The position numbers and the translations under genes were made by a program. Shown here piece after piece: positions 8,127 to 16,610 of a stretch of 54,590 nucleotides of DNA. The notes below the pieces were generated by a model, which was given only the letters and a program-made list of their open reading frames with translations, did no database searches and was not told the DNA's origin. Source of the stretch: Burkholderiaceae bacterium (GTDB lineage Bacteria; Pseudomonadota; Gammaproteobacteria; Burkholderiales; Burkholderiaceae); NCBI GenBank assembly GCA_947447945.1, contig CANFLR010000010.1:1-54590 (forward strand), read 5' to 3'. The stretch's first letter is position 1. Each line of letters begins with the position of its first letter.

Positions 8127-8831
8127 TTACGCCTCTTTTTTACTATTCTTTTTCTTAAGATAAGTACCAAGCAAAATAACAATAGCCACTCCGACCCCCT
8201 CAAAAATCATATGGGCATCTTCCATAGCGCTCTGAATTGAGTCTTTAATTGCGGGATCTTCCACCAACATTCCACCGGCTAGGAGCCCTAATAGACCAGC
8301 ACCTAAAGTGATGATGATTGGAAAACGATCCATCACCTTTAATAGCATGGTGCTACCAAAAATAATTAACGGTATAGAAAGCCCCAAGCCAATGATGAGC
8401 AGAACTAAACGTGTCTCTTCAGGCCCCTTTTGCGCAGCAGCAGCAACTGCTATGACATTATCCAAGCTCATGACTAAATCCGCTACGAGAATGGTACGAA
8501 TTGCGCCCCAAATATTAGAGCTGCCATCCATATTGGCTTCATCCTCGCTATCGGCTAACAACTGAACTCCGATATACACTAAAAGAATGGCGCCAACGAT
8601 TTTTAAATAAGGTAGCGTCAATAACTGTACTGCGGTAATTGTGAGAATGACACGCAAAATAATTGCAGCAGCGCTCCCCCAAAAAATAGCCTTCTTCTGC
8701 TGGCTTGAAGGCAGATTTCGCGAAGCTAATGCAATCACTACGGCGTTATCCCCAGATAACAAAATATTAGCCACAATGATTGATGCAAGGGCAGCCCAAA
8801 AGGCTACGTCAGAATATGCTGAAAAATCCAT
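8127..8831 (-). CDS. TerC family integral membrane protein
   Basis: From the ATG at 8831 the product has 234 residues; GGGAG 7 bases upstream supports this over the TTG one codon before. It has about seven hydrophobic helices. The paired motifs ILLSGDNAVVIALASR (N-terminal) and DLVMSLDNVIAVAAAA (middle) are the two Asp-Asn metal-site repeats of the TerC/YkoY/YjbE family. Members export Mn2+ or help load metal into exoenzymes; which applies here cannot be told from sequence. It sits between sucD and the pilin gene with terminators on both sides, so it is transcribed alone. Confidence 0.88.
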   Translation of the reverse strand: MDFSAYSDVAFWAALASIIVANILLSGDNAVVIALASRNLPSSQQKKAIFWGSAAAIILRVILTITAVQLLTLPYLKIVGAILLVYIGVQLLADSEDEANMDGSSNIWGAIRTILVADLVMSLDNVIAVAAAAQKGPEETRLVLLIIGLGLSIPLIIFGSTMLLKVMDRFPIIITLGAGLLGLLAGGMLVEDPAIKDSIQSAMEDAHMIFEGVGVAIVILLGTYLKKKNSKKEA

Positions 8832-8870
8832 CAATTGTCTCCCTACTTTTTTATTGATTACTGAACAATG

Positions 8871-8898
8871 CTAAAAGCGGGCGCTTTTTAGCGCCCGT
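8871..8898 (-). terminator. Terminator of sucCD
   Basis: On the minus strand CGGGCGC, a 6-base A-rich loop and GCGCCCG are followed by CTTTTAG, directly after the sucD stop at 8905. Confidence 0.85.
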
Positions 8899-8904
8899 CC
8901 TGAT

Positions 8905-9798
8905 TTATAACATTGCTTTCAACATGGCGGCCATTTCGGATGGATTCTTTGTTACCTTGAAACCACACTCCTCCATTACGGCTAACTTCGCATCAGCAGT
9001 ATCTGCACCACCAGAAATTAATGCGCCAGCATGACCCATACGCTTGCCAGGAGGTGCTGTTACACCAGCGATAAAGCCGACAATTGGCTTTTTCATGTTG
9101 TCCTTACACCAACGTGCTGCCTCGGCCTCATCCGGCCCACCAATTTCACCAATCATGATGACAGCATCTGTATCGGGATCCTCATTAAACATTTTCATGA
9201 TGTCGATATGCTTCAAACCATTAATGGGGTCGCCGCCAATGCCGACTGCAGTGGACTGACCTAAACCAATCGCGGTTAGTTGACCAACAGCTTCATAGGT
9301 CAATGTACCTGAACGGCTAACAACACCGATGCGGCCTTTCTTGTGAATATGACCTGGCATGATGCCAATCTTGATTTCGTCTGGAGTGATGATTCCTGGA
9401 CAGTTAGGGCCCAGCAACAAAGTCTTCTTGCCGCCTTTGGCTTCTTTTGCCTTCATCTTATTGCGAACTTCCAACATATCGCGCACCGGAATACCTTCTG
9501 TAATACAGATCACGAAATCAAGATCCGCTTCAACGGCCTCCCAAATCGCAGCTGCTGCGCCAGGGGGCGGGACGTAAATAACGGAAGTTGTTGCGCCAGT
9601 TTGTTGGGCAGCCTCTTTAACTGTTCCATAAATTGGGATATTAAAAATAGATTCGCCCGCTTTTTTGGGATTTACACCAGCAACGAAACAATTTTTGCCA
9701 TTCGCATACTCCTGACATTTTTCAGTATGAAACTGACCCGTCTTACCAGTAATCCCTTGTGTGATGACCTTGGTATTTTTATTAATCAAAATAGACAT
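8905..9798 (-). CDS. sucD: Succinyl-CoA synthetase alpha subunit
   Basis: A 297-residue protein of usual length. An N-terminal CoA-binding Rossmann domain starts with SILINKNTKVITQGITGKTG, and the C-terminal ligase domain holds GHAGALISGG, whose His256 is the expected phosphohistidine. With SucC it converts succinyl-CoA, ADP (or GDP) and phosphate to succinate, ATP and CoA in the TCA cycle. It begins 15 bases after sucC ends, so the two are cotranscribed, with the terminator at 8871-8898 closing the operon. Confidence 0.97.
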   Translation of the reverse strand: MSILINKNTKVITQGITGKTGQFHTEKCQEYANGKNCFVAGVNPKKAGESIFNIPIYGTVKEAAQQTGATTSVIYVPPPGAAAAIWEAVEADLDFVICITEGIPVRDMLEVRNKMKAKEAKGGKKTLLLGPNCPGIITPDEIKIGIMPGHIHKKGRIGVVSRSGTLTYEAVGQLTAIGLGQSTAVGIGGDPINGLKHIDIMKMFNEDPDTDAVIMIGEIGGPDEAEAARWCKDNMKKPIVGFIAGVTAPPGKRMGHAGALISGGADTADAKLAVMEECGFKVTKNPSEMAAMLKAML

Positions 9799-9813
9799 AT
9801 CGAAATTCCTTGA

Positions 9814-10983
9814 TTATTTGTTTTTGGCAACAGCAGCAACTACCTTAGTAGCAGCTTCAGCCATTGAATCGGCGCTAATAATTGGCAATCCAGAGTCGGC
9901 CAAAATCTTCTTGCCCAAATCTTCGTTGGTACCCTTCATGCGCACAACTAAAGGCACAGTTAAGTTCACTGCTTTACATGCTGTCACCACACCATCAGCG
10001 ATCACGTCGCAACGCATAATGCCACCAAAGATGTTGACCAAAATTGCTTCTACATGCTTGTTCTTAAGCATAATTTTGAAGGCTTCTGTGACCTTCTCGG
10101 CAGTGGCACCACCACCTACATCTAAGAAGTTTGCTGGCTCACCACCAAACAATTTAATAGTGTCCATTGTTGCCATCGCTAAACCAGCACCATTGACTAA
10201 ACAGCCAATGTTTCCATCCAAAGAGATGTAAGCAAGGTCGAACTTAGAAGCCTCGATTTCAGCAGCATCTTCTTCATCAATATCACGATAAGCAACAATT
10301 TCTGGGTGACGAAATAGGGCATTTGGATCAAAGTTGAACTTTGCATCAAGTGCCTTGATCTTGCCATTACCCTCAAGAATTAATGGGTTGATCTCCACCA
10401 ATGACGCATCCGTATCCCAATAGGTTTTATACAAATTCTTAAATACATCGCGAGCCATCGGAATGGAAGCATCTGGAACACCAATACCTTTAGCAACGAT
10501 GTCGCAATCAGCATCTGTCAAACCAATGAGTGGATCAACAAACACTTTAATAATTTTTTCAGGGTGAGATTCAGCTACTTCTTCGATATCCATGCCACCT
10601 TCGCTCGAAGCCATGATCACATTCTTCTGTGTGCCACGGTCTGTAACGATACTGAAGTAGTACTCTTTTTTGATATCTGCACCATCTTCAATTAAGAGAC
10701 GATTCACTTTTTGACCTTCTGGTCCAGTTTGGTGTGTCTTGAGTTGCATACCCAGAATTTCAGAAGCATATTTTTTAACTTCATCCATGCTCCTTGCCAA
10801 TTTCACGCCACCACCTTTGCCACGTCCACCGGCATGAATCTGTGCTTTAACAACCCAAACAGGGCCGCCCAATTTTTCGGCAGCTTTGATTGCCTCATCA
10901 ACACTAAATGCAGGGATGCCATTTGGAACAGGCACATTAAATTGGCGCAGAAGTTCTTTGCCTTGGTACTCGTGAATTTTCAT
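9814..10983 (-). CDS. sucC: Succinyl-CoA synthetase beta subunit
   Basis: A 389-residue ATP-grasp protein, the normal length. [20 protein letters not shown] opens the ATP-grasp domain, [20 protein letters not shown] is the nucleotide-binding loop, and the C-terminal ligase domain includes [15 protein letters not shown]. It provides the nucleotide and succinate sites of the SucCD complex in the cytoplasm. It is the first gene of the sucCD operon, with 188 bases between it and recX. I see only poor promoter candidates there. ATG start. Confidence 0.97.
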   Translation of the reverse strand: MKIHEYQGKELLRQFNVPVPNGIPAFSVDEAIKAAEKLGGPVWVVKAQIHAGGRGKGGGVKLARSMDEVKKYASEILGMQLKTHQTGPEGQKVNRLLIEDGADIKKEYYFSIVTDRGTQKNVIMASSEGGMDIEEVAESHPEKIIKVFVDPLIGLTDADCDIVAKGIGVPDASIPMARDVFKNLYKTYWDTDASLVEINPLILEGNGKIKALDAKFNFDPNALFRHPEIVAYRDIDEEDAAEIEASKFDLAYISLDGNIGCLVNGAGLAMATMDTIKLFGGEPANFLDVGGGATAEKVTEAFKIMLKNKHVEAILVNIFGGIMRCDVIADGVVTACKAVNLTVPLVVRMKGTNEDLGKKILADSGLPIISADSMAEAATKVVAAVAKNK

Positions 10984-11171
10984 AATGACTCCGGAAGCGG
11001 TATCTTTTTAGCAAGCAATGAGGATTAATAAAGCCGGTTTAACCTAAATCTCAGATTTACTCTTGAAGCGCAGAAATGCACTTTTTTTGTATAAATGAGC
11101 TTGGTTTGAGCAACTCCGTAAGTCTAGCATGCTGCAACGCGGCAATTACTTTCTATGAATCCGTAATTGCC

Positions 11172-11696
11172 CTAGTCAAAGCGCCCACTGAGAACTTTTG
11201 AGACAACTTCTGAGCTAAACCCCTTAGAGACCAAGAACCGATATTGCCTAGCCCGCTCTTTTTGCTCTTGGGCCAATATCCCAAATTTTTTCGCCCAAAG
11301 CTCTCTTGCTCGCTGATACTCCGTCTCCCGTAGCCCTTGTATTAATTCAGCGGCTTTGCCACTATTAATACCGGCCCTTTGAAGTTCATCCTGTATTTTG
11401 CGCGCCCCATATCGTTCGCTCCTGCGCCGCACCAAGGCTTCGGCAAAACGGTCATCCGATAACCAACCTCTCGCCTCAAAATCATCTAAAACAGCTTGTA
11501 TTTGCAATGTCACGGATTCTCCGGGGGCGCCTGATTCTGGTTCGTCTTGTTTTGGGGAGAGCTTGGATGATCTTTTAACCAACTCTTCAAGCTTGGTGGC
11601 TAAATCTTTGCGACTATATTCTCGCAAAGATAAAAGGCGCAAAGCCCGAGCTTTGAGACTCGGGCTTTGCTGGGTTTTGCTGCCAAGCTCTGACAT
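11172..11696 (-). CDS. recX: Regulatory protein RecX
   Basis: From the ATG at 11696 the product has 174 residues. A TTG at 11708 would extend it by four codons into recA but sits only two bases after the GAGGA sequence, so the ATG is preferred. RALRLLSLREYSRKDLATKL, a DDFEARGWLSDDRFAEALV core and the three-helix repeats are typical of RecX, which binds RecA filaments and restrains recombinase activity. The gene starts 4 bases after the recA stop, so it is translated from the recA transcript. A strong hairpin lies in its first codons (11641-11668) and may lower its expression relative to recA. Confidence 0.95.
   Translation of the reverse strand: MSELGSKTQQSPSLKARALRLLSLREYSRKDLATKLEELVKRSSKLSPKQDEPESGAPGESVTLQIQAVLDDFEARGWLSDDRFAEALVRRRSERYGARKIQDELQRAGINSGKAAELIQGLRETEYQRARELWAKKFGILAQEQKERARQYRFLVSKGFSSEVVSKVLSGRFD
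11641..11668 (-). promoter_or_regulatory. Strong hairpin at the start of recX, possible attenuator
   Basis: A perfect 10-bp inverted repeat (AAAGCCCGAG and its complement) with an 8-base loop lies 28-55 bases inside recX, just downstream of recA. On the minus strand the stem is followed by GCGCCTTTTA, so the U run is interrupted. In E. coli a hairpin between recA and recX limits readthrough; this could be an equivalent placed within the coding sequence. Confidence 0.55.
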
Positions 11697-11700
11697 CGAA

Positions 11701-12792
11701 CTATTCAACTTCCTCTTCTTCGCTCAGCACATCAGTCACAACAGCTGTTCCTGCTTTAACACCTAATTTCTCGCGGATCTTGCCTTCGATGTCCTTAGCA
11801 ATTGCTGGGTTCTCTTTCAAAAACTCACGGACATTATCTTTTCCTTGACCAATACGATCACCGTTGTAGCTATACCAAGAGCCAGATTTTTCTACGATAT
11901 CGGCCTCTACGCCCATATCGATAATCTCACCCTCTCTTGATATGCCTGCACCGTACATGATGTCAAAGATTGCCTCACGGAATGGCGGAGAAACTTTGTT
12001 TTTCACAACCTTGACGCGTGTCTCGTTACCTACAACTTCATCACCTTTTTTAATACTACCAATACGACGAATATCTAAGCGCATAGAAGCGTAGAACTTC
12101 AGCGCATTACCGCCAGTAGTGGTTTCAGGCGAACCAAACATGACACCAATCTTCATGCGAATTTGGTTGATGAAAATCACAGTAGTGTTTGTCCGCTTGA
12201 TGGCACCCGTTAACTTGCGCAAAGCCTGACTCATCAATCGAGCCTGCAAGCCTGGCAAGGAATCACCCATGTCGCCTTCAATCTCAGCCCTTGGAACTAG
12301 TGCGGCTACAGAATCAATCACGATTAAATCAATTGAGCCTGAACGCACCAAGGCATCCGCAATTTCCAATGCTTGCTCTCCAGTGTCTGGCTGAGAAATC
12401 AACAAATTGTTAACGTCCACACCCAAGCGAGAAGCATACTGAACATCAAGTGCATGCTCAGCATCAATAAATGCACAGGTCCCACCTAATTTTTGCATCT
12501 CCGCAATAGCATGCAAGGTTAACGTGGTTTTACCTGATGATTCCGGCCCGTAAATCTCAATAACGCGTCCGCGCGCTAAACCACCAACCCCAAGTGCGAT
12601 ATCTAGACCTAGTGAACCACTGGATACGACCTGGATATCTTGACTAATCTCTGCATCGCCCAATCTCATGATTGAGCCCTTGCCAAATTGTTTTTCAATT
12701 TGCGCCAAGGCTGCAGTTAAGGCCTTTTGCTTTTCTCCGCTCATTCCCTCAAACTCTGATGAGGCTGATTTTTTCTTATCATCTAGGGCCAT
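11701..12792 (-). CDS. recA: Recombinase RecA
   Basis: A 363-residue RecA starting MALDDKKK at the ATG 12792, with AAGGAA upstream. An open frame extends 33 codons further but would run through the promoter and LexA box and is not used. The Walker A loop [18 protein letters not shown] and the loop around [12 protein letters not shown] are intact, and the C-terminus is acidic (SEEEEVE) as in other RecAs. It forms filaments on single-stranded DNA, drives strand exchange and triggers LexA cleavage. It is cotranscribed with recX. Confidence 0.98.
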   Translation of the reverse strand: MALDDKKKSASSEFEGMSGEKQKALTAALAQIEKQFGKGSIMRLGDAEISQDIQVVSSGSLGLDIALGVGGLARGRVIEIYGPESSGKTTLTLHAIAEMQKLGGTCAFIDAEHALDVQYASRLGVDVNNLLISQPDTGEQALEIADALVRSGSIDLIVIDSVAALVPRAEIEGDMGDSLPGLQARLMSQALRKLTGAIKRTNTTVIFINQIRMKIGVMFGSPETTTGGNALKFYASMRLDIRRIGSIKKGDEVVGNETRVKVVKNKVSPPFREAIFDIMYGAGISREGEIIDMGVEADIVEKSGSWYSYNGDRIGQGKDNVREFLKENPAIAKDIEGKIREKLGVKAGTAVVTDVLSEEEEVE

Positions 12793-12861
12793 TTCCAATT
12801 CCTTTTCGCTATGTTTTGGGCTTTTTTCCGAATTTTTGCTGCTGTTTAACAACTTAGTAGT

Positions 12862-12881
12862 TACTGTATATAACAACAGTA
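12862..12881 (-). promoter_or_regulatory. LexA (SOS) box of recA
   Basis: The 20-base site TACTGTATAT-AACAACAGTA (plus-strand reading) fits the CTG-N10-CAG SOS consensus with an AT-rich core. It lies 70 bases upstream of the recA ATG and covers the predicted -10 element, so bound LexA should block recA transcription until DNA damage. Confidence 0.9.
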
Positions 12882-12895
12882 CTATTTGCAAGCAA
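12867..12895 (-). promoter_or_regulatory. Sigma-70 promoter of recA
   Basis: On the minus strand TTGCTT (12895-12890), a 17-base spacer and TATATA (12872-12867). Spacing is optimal and the -10 lies inside the LexA box. Confidence 0.75.
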
Positions 12896-12909
12896 CTTTT
12901 TTGAAGAAA

Positions 12910-13452
12910 TTACGGATTTTTGTCTAAGCAATGCTCTACTGGGGTGTGGGCCCAGTAAAACAATAGTGGAATTGCTACGCCCCAAATGACTCCGAGCGCT
13001 ATAAGTCCCATTACTTGGCTACCTGCACCCCATGTACCCGCGCCCATCCGTATTCCAGCCTCATATGACATTGGCCCACAAAGGGCCCCTAGAACTACCC
13101 CTAATATAGGTTTGGTCCTAAGCCATGAGAGGGATCCATTAATAGTACTGGCCACCAAAGCCCAAAGTACCCACATCCATGCGGGGGAAAGGTAGGGGCT
13201 TGGCCATTCATTTTGGAAGTCCAATAAACCCAAATACATAATAAGTGAGTCAGCACTTACTCCAAATAGAGTAGCCTTAATGATGAGCCTAGCCTCCAAT
13301 TTAGGAGAGTCTGATCGCCAAATATGAAAACCAATATAGGCTGCAGTAGCAAGCACTGGCCAAAATACTTGGTGTGCAGCTGCACCCCAAACACAGGCAA
13401 ACCAACCTAGTTGAAAAAGGACAAAGTTCCAAAATTTAGACATATTGCTCAT
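12910..13452 (-). CDS. DUF2878 domain-containing membrane protein
   Basis: A 180-residue protein with about six hydrophobic segments, among them FVLFQLGWFACVWGAA at the N-terminus and VMGLIALGVIWGVAIPLLFY at the C-terminus. The N-terminal FQLGWFACVxGAA and the HIWRSD step match my recollection of the DUF2878 family; its function is unknown. ATG at 13452, with another ATG three codons later. It lies on the same strand as the tRNA-Met and recA, but the tRNA terminator separates it from upstream transcription. It ends 118 bases before the recA start, next to the recA promoter. Confidence 0.65.
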   Translation of the reverse strand: MSNMSKFWNFVLFQLGWFACVWGAAAHQVFWPVLATAAYIGFHIWRSDSPKLEARLIIKATLFGVSADSLIMYLGLLDFQNEWPSPYLSPAWMWVLWALVASTINGSLSWLRTKPILGVVLGALCGPMSYEAGIRMGAGTWGAGSQVMGLIALGVIWGVAIPLLFYWAHTPVEHCLDKNP

Positions 13453-13461
13453 CGCAAGATC

Positions 13462-13498
13462 TTAAGAAAAAGGCCACTACCGCTGGGCAATGGCCTTT
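13462..13498 (-). terminator. Terminator of the tRNA-Met gene
   Basis: On the minus strand AAAGGCCA, a 14-base loop and TGGCCTTT are followed by TTCTT, six bases beyond the 3' CCA of the tRNA. Confidence 0.85.
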
Positions 13499-13503
13499 AG
13501 ATT

Positions 13504-13580
13504 TGGTGGCGATTCAGGGATTCGAACCCCGGACCTGTGGATTATGATTCCATCGCTCTAACCAACTGAGCTAAATCGCC
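13504..13580 (-). tRNA. tRNA-Met (CAT)
   Basis: The 77-base minus-strand sequence folds as a full cloverleaf: acceptor GGCGATT/AATCGCC, D arm GCTC/GAGC, anticodon loop ATCATAA with anticodon CAT, T arm CGGGG-TTCGAAT-CCCTG, and an encoded CCA end. GGAATCATAATCC resembles elongator tRNA-Met. The paired first acceptor base argues against the initiator tRNA, and tRNA-Ile2 (lysidine) cannot be fully excluded. Positions 27 and 43 of the anticodon stem form an A-C mismatch. Confidence 0.92.
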
Positions 13581-13589
13581 GAACTCATG

Positions 13590-13618
13590 ATTGTAAATGA
13601 TCAAGATTCATCTGTCTA
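13590..13618 (-). promoter_or_regulatory. Sigma-70 promoter of tRNA-Met
   Basis: On the minus strand TAGACA (13618-13613), a 17-base spacer and TACAAT (13595-13590). Both hexamers match five of six consensus bases, and the predicted start lies a few bases before the tRNA 5' end. Confidence 0.75.
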
Positions 13619-13634
13619 AGGTAAGGCAATTCCT

Positions 13635-14042
13635 TTATCTAATTTGAAAGGCACTAACAGCCCCTTCTCGACCATAGAAGACATTGAACTCCACTTTTTT
13701 AGCTAAAAAAAGCCTTTTAAGCACCTCATCCTTGTTCTCAAAAACAATCGCAGTCTGTTCTGGGTAGTGGGAGAAAGGGTCGCTGGTGACCTCTAAAGCC
13801 ACTCCATCAATCTTGATTTGTCTAATGGTGCGCTTATGAAATCGGTCTGGTCGTATAAAAATGAGGCGTTTTGCATACTTGTCCAATACTAGCTTCTGAC
13901 CCTGTTCGTTGGTCTTGAAGTAATAAATAAACTCTTCTTTGCCATTCGTGGTGACATCGCGCTCTTCATCCCACTTGCCGTATGCAAACTGACCAATTGC
14001 CATACAAGCCAGCAACAGCAAAACCCTCATATATATACTCAT
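13635..14042 (-). CDS. Hypothetical exported protein
   Basis: A 135-residue protein that I do not recognise. An N-terminal signal peptide is clear (MRVLLLLACMAIGQFAYG, cleavage probably after AYG), giving a mature periplasmic protein of about 113 residues with no further hydrophobic segment and no Cys. It is rich in charged residues and looks mostly beta-stranded (LIFIRPDRFHKRTIRQIKID). GGGAG a few bases before the ATG at 14042 supports the start. It diverges from the MOSC gene across 49 bases and is followed by the tRNA-Met gene. No function can be assigned. Confidence 0.7.
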   Translation of the reverse strand: MSIYMRVLLLLACMAIGQFAYGKWDEERDVTTNGKEEFIYYFKTNEQGQKLVLDKYAKRLIFIRPDRFHKRTIRQIKIDGVALEVTSDPFSHYPEQTAIVFENKDEVLKRLFLAKKVEFNVFYGREGAVSAFQIR

Positions 14043-14091
14043 TAATCTCCCTTGTGGACTTATGATTTGATCTTATCAGGCGAAAACACTT

Positions 14092-14703
14092 ATGCGACTT
14101 TTATCTATCTCTGCGGGCAAAGTTGCCCCACTCTTTGGAGAACACCGTCTGAATGATAAAAAAGTGGTCTCAGCAATTCACAAATATTCAATAAGCAACT
14201 TAGGCAAGCTTACCCCTGTAGCGATAAACAAGCTGGGCGTTGAAGGTGATGAGCAAGCAGATCTTGCGATGCATGGTGGAATTGATAAAGCAATCTATGC
14301 CTATCCAGCGGAGCACTATGCTTTTTGGAATGAATTACTGACTCGAGAGACACGTCAACCGGTCAATCTTCAGCATGGCGCCATTGGAGAAAATTTTACG
14401 ATTGAGGGTTTACTGGAGAAAGATGTTTACATTGGCGACAAACTGATCATCGGAGATTTAGAGTTTTCTGTTGTAAAGCTACGTGAACCCTGCTTCAAAT
14501 TTAATATCACTATGGGCTACAAGGGTGCAGCAAAAGCAATGCTGCAATTGGGTCTAAGCGGTTGGTATTTACGCGTTCATCAAGAGGGCTCTCTGACAGC
14601 AGGCGCTGGCATTACAGTGATTCCAGGTCGACGAGAAACCTCGATTGCCGAACAAAACCTTGCGCTGCTCAATCGCAGCAATCAACAAAATTTATGGGAA
14701 TAA
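14092..14703 (+). CDS. MOSC domain protein (YiiM-like)
   Basis: A 203-residue MOSC protein. AMHGGIDKAIYAYP, GENFTIEGLLEKDVYIGD and LREPCFKF with the invariant Cys134 are the family signature. MOSC domains bind the molybdenum cofactor or pass sulfur to it; YiiM-type proteins reduce N-hydroxylated purines in E. coli, which may apply here. Soluble, with no signal peptide. It stands alone, ending in a hairpin shared with the converging transporter gene. Confidence 0.88.
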   Translation: MRLLSISAGKVAPLFGEHRLNDKKVVSAIHKYSISNLGKLTPVAINKLGVEGDEQADLAMHGGIDKAIYAYPAEHYAFWNELLTRETRQPVNLQHGAIGENFTIEGLLEKDVYIGDKLIIGDLEFSVVKLREPCFKFNITMGYKGAAKAMLQLGLSGWYLRVHQEGSLTAGAGITVIPGRRETSIAEQNLALLNRSNQQNLWE

Positions 14704-14735
14704 AAAAACCCGACCACTGAGTGATCGGGTTTTAA
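14703..14735. terminator. Bidirectional terminator between the MOSC and MFS genes
   Basis: AAAACCCGA and TCGGGTTTT flank a short CACT/GTG inner stem with one mismatch. The A run on one side and the T run on the other let it serve both converging genes. Confidence 0.85.
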
Positions 14736-14768
14736 ATGTGTCGCACTAAAACTTCTTAGTGCAGCTCT

Positions 14769-16439
14769 TTAGTCACGCGCATAAATATCAACATCTTTTG
14801 TTTCACGAACGAAGAGTACACCGATAACCAAAGTCATTGCGGCAATGATAATTGGGTACCAGAGACCGTAATAAATATTACCGTTCTGCGCCACCAAGGC
14901 AAAGGAGATCGTTGGCAACAAGCCACCAAACCAACCGTTACCAATATGGTATGGCAAAGACATCGAGGTATAACGAATGCGGGTTGGGAACATCTCAACC
15001 AACATCGCCGCGATCGGACCATACACCATCGTTACCAGAATCACAAGGTAGAGCAACAAGAAGAACACAGCTACATAGTTAATATCAGCTAGATCTGCTT
15101 TGGCAGGATAGCCCTCTTTATTCAGAGCCTCACGAATAGCCTTCTTAAATTCAGCATCCTTCGCTTTTGCATCAGCTGGATCCAAACCTTTGGCGGTATA
15201 GCCAGTGATTTCAACATCGCCAATCTTCACCACAGCCACTGAACCAGCAGGTGCAGCAACAGTAGTGTAGCTGGCAGAGTTTGAGGCCATCACTTGTTTC
15301 GCAATATCGCAAGAGCTAGTGAATTTTCCAGTACCTGTTGGATTGAACTGGAAGGTACATTCATTAACATCGGCAGTAACCGTAGCAGGCGCCGTTGCCA
15401 TTGCAGCTTCCAACTTAGGATTAGCAAAGTGCGTTAAGCCATTAAATACGGAAACTGGTGTATTCGGAATGTAGGTAATCACGGCCAACAACAGGCCAGC
15501 CATGATGATGACCTTGCGGCCGATCTTATCTGACAAGCTACCAAACACAACGAAGAATGGCGTACCAACAAGTAGTGATGCAGCAATTAACAAGTTTGCT
15601 GTCTTAGCATCTACTTTCAATACTTGGGTAAGGTAGAACAAAGCGTAGAACTGCCCTGTATACCAAACCACTGCTTGACCAGCAACCAATCCAAAGAGTG
15701 CCAAGATCACAATCTTTAGGTTCTTCCATTGACCAAATGACTCGGTCAAAGGTGCCTTAGACAACTTGCCTTCATCTTTCATCTTCTTGAACGCTGGAGA
15801 TTCATTCATGGACAAACGAATCCAGACAGAAATACCCAAGAGAGCAATAGAAGCAATAAATGGAATACGCCAACCCCAAACATCAAAGTCTGGGCCAGTC
15901 AACTCGCGTGTGACCAAAATCACAATCAAGGAGAGGAACAAACCAAGGGTGGCCGTTGTTTGAATCCAAGCCGTGTAAGCACCACGCTTACCATGAGGAG
16001 CATGCTCGGCAACATAGGTTGCAGCACCACCGTACTCACCACCTAGAGCCAAGCCCTGAAGCATACGCAATGCAATCAAGATGACCGGTGCAGCAGCACC
16101 GATACTGGCGTAATTAGGCAAAATACCCACGATAAATGTCGAGCCACCCATAATCAAAATAGTGACTAAGAAAGTGTACTTACGGCCAATTAAATCGCCT
16201 AAGCGTCCAAATACTAAAGCACCAAAAGGGCGCACAATGAAGCCGGCAGCAAAAGCCAATAAAGCGAAAATGAAGGCTGAGCCAGCATCTAAGCCAGAGA
16301 AAAATTGCTTCGCAATAATTGCGGCAAGTGAACCGTAAAGATAAAAGTCGTACCACTCAAAAACCGTACCTAAAGAGGATGCAAAAATAACTTTGCGTTC
16401 TTCAGCGGTCATTGGGGCTGCTTTAATTGATGTTGACAT
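14769..16439 (-). CDS. MFS transporter, metabolite:H+ symporter (MHS) family
   Basis: A 556-residue 12-helix transporter. FEWYDFYLYGSLAAIIAKQFF in helix 1, GRLGDLIGRKYTF between helices 2 and 3, and ALGGEYGGAATYVAEHAP in helix 4 mark the ProP/ShiA/KgtP group of proton symporters for organic acids and osmolytes. Unusual is an insertion of about 115 residues (roughly 336-450) between helices 9 and 10, on the periplasmic side, with two Cys (NECTFQ, SSCDIA). That is why it is longer than the usual 430-450 residues. AGGAGC precedes the ATG. The substrate is not predictable. Confidence 0.9.
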   Translation of the reverse strand: MSTSIKAAPMTAEERKVIFASSLGTVFEWYDFYLYGSLAAIIAKQFFSGLDAGSAFIFALLAFAAGFIVRPFGALVFGRLGDLIGRKYTFLVTILIMGGSTFIVGILPNYASIGAAAPVILIALRMLQGLALGGEYGGAATYVAEHAPHGKRGAYTAWIQTTATLGLFLSLIVILVTRELTGPDFDVWGWRIPFIASIALLGISVWIRLSMNESPAFKKMKDEGKLSKAPLTESFGQWKNLKIVILALFGLVAGQAVVWYTGQFYALFYLTQVLKVDAKTANLLIAASLLVGTPFFVVFGSLSDKIGRKVIIMAGLLLAVITYIPNTPVSVFNGLTHFANPKLEAAMATAPATVTADVNECTFQFNPTGTGKFTSSCDIAKQVMASNSASYTTVAAPAGSVAVVKIGDVEITGYTAKGLDPADAKAKDAEFKKAIREALNKEGYPAKADLADINYVAVFFLLLYLVILVTMVYGPIAAMLVEMFPTRIRYTSMSLPYHIGNGWFGGLLPTISFALVAQNGNIYYGLWYPIIIAAMTLVIGVLFVRETKDVDIYARD

Positions 16440-16610
16440 CAGAAGCTCCTAACTATTTTTATAGAAAATAAACAACGGACTAATTATGCGGTGGAAATTT
16501 TCATAGAAATCACATAATTAGGGTAACTCCCCATCAAATAGGATCGGGGTTTTCCCGAGTTCTACAATGCTAATAGCAGAAATAGCAATAAAACATCTGG
16601 GGAGCAATCT

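Noticed and set aside
9031-9813. Long antisense open frames opposite sucD and into sucC
   Set aside because: They mirror the codon bias of sucCD, lack ribosome binding sites and resemble no protein; the sucD reading is unambiguous.
12793-12891. Upstream extension of the recA frame
   Set aside because: It would translate through the promoter and LexA box; the MALDDKKK start has a ribosome binding site and gives the standard RecA length.
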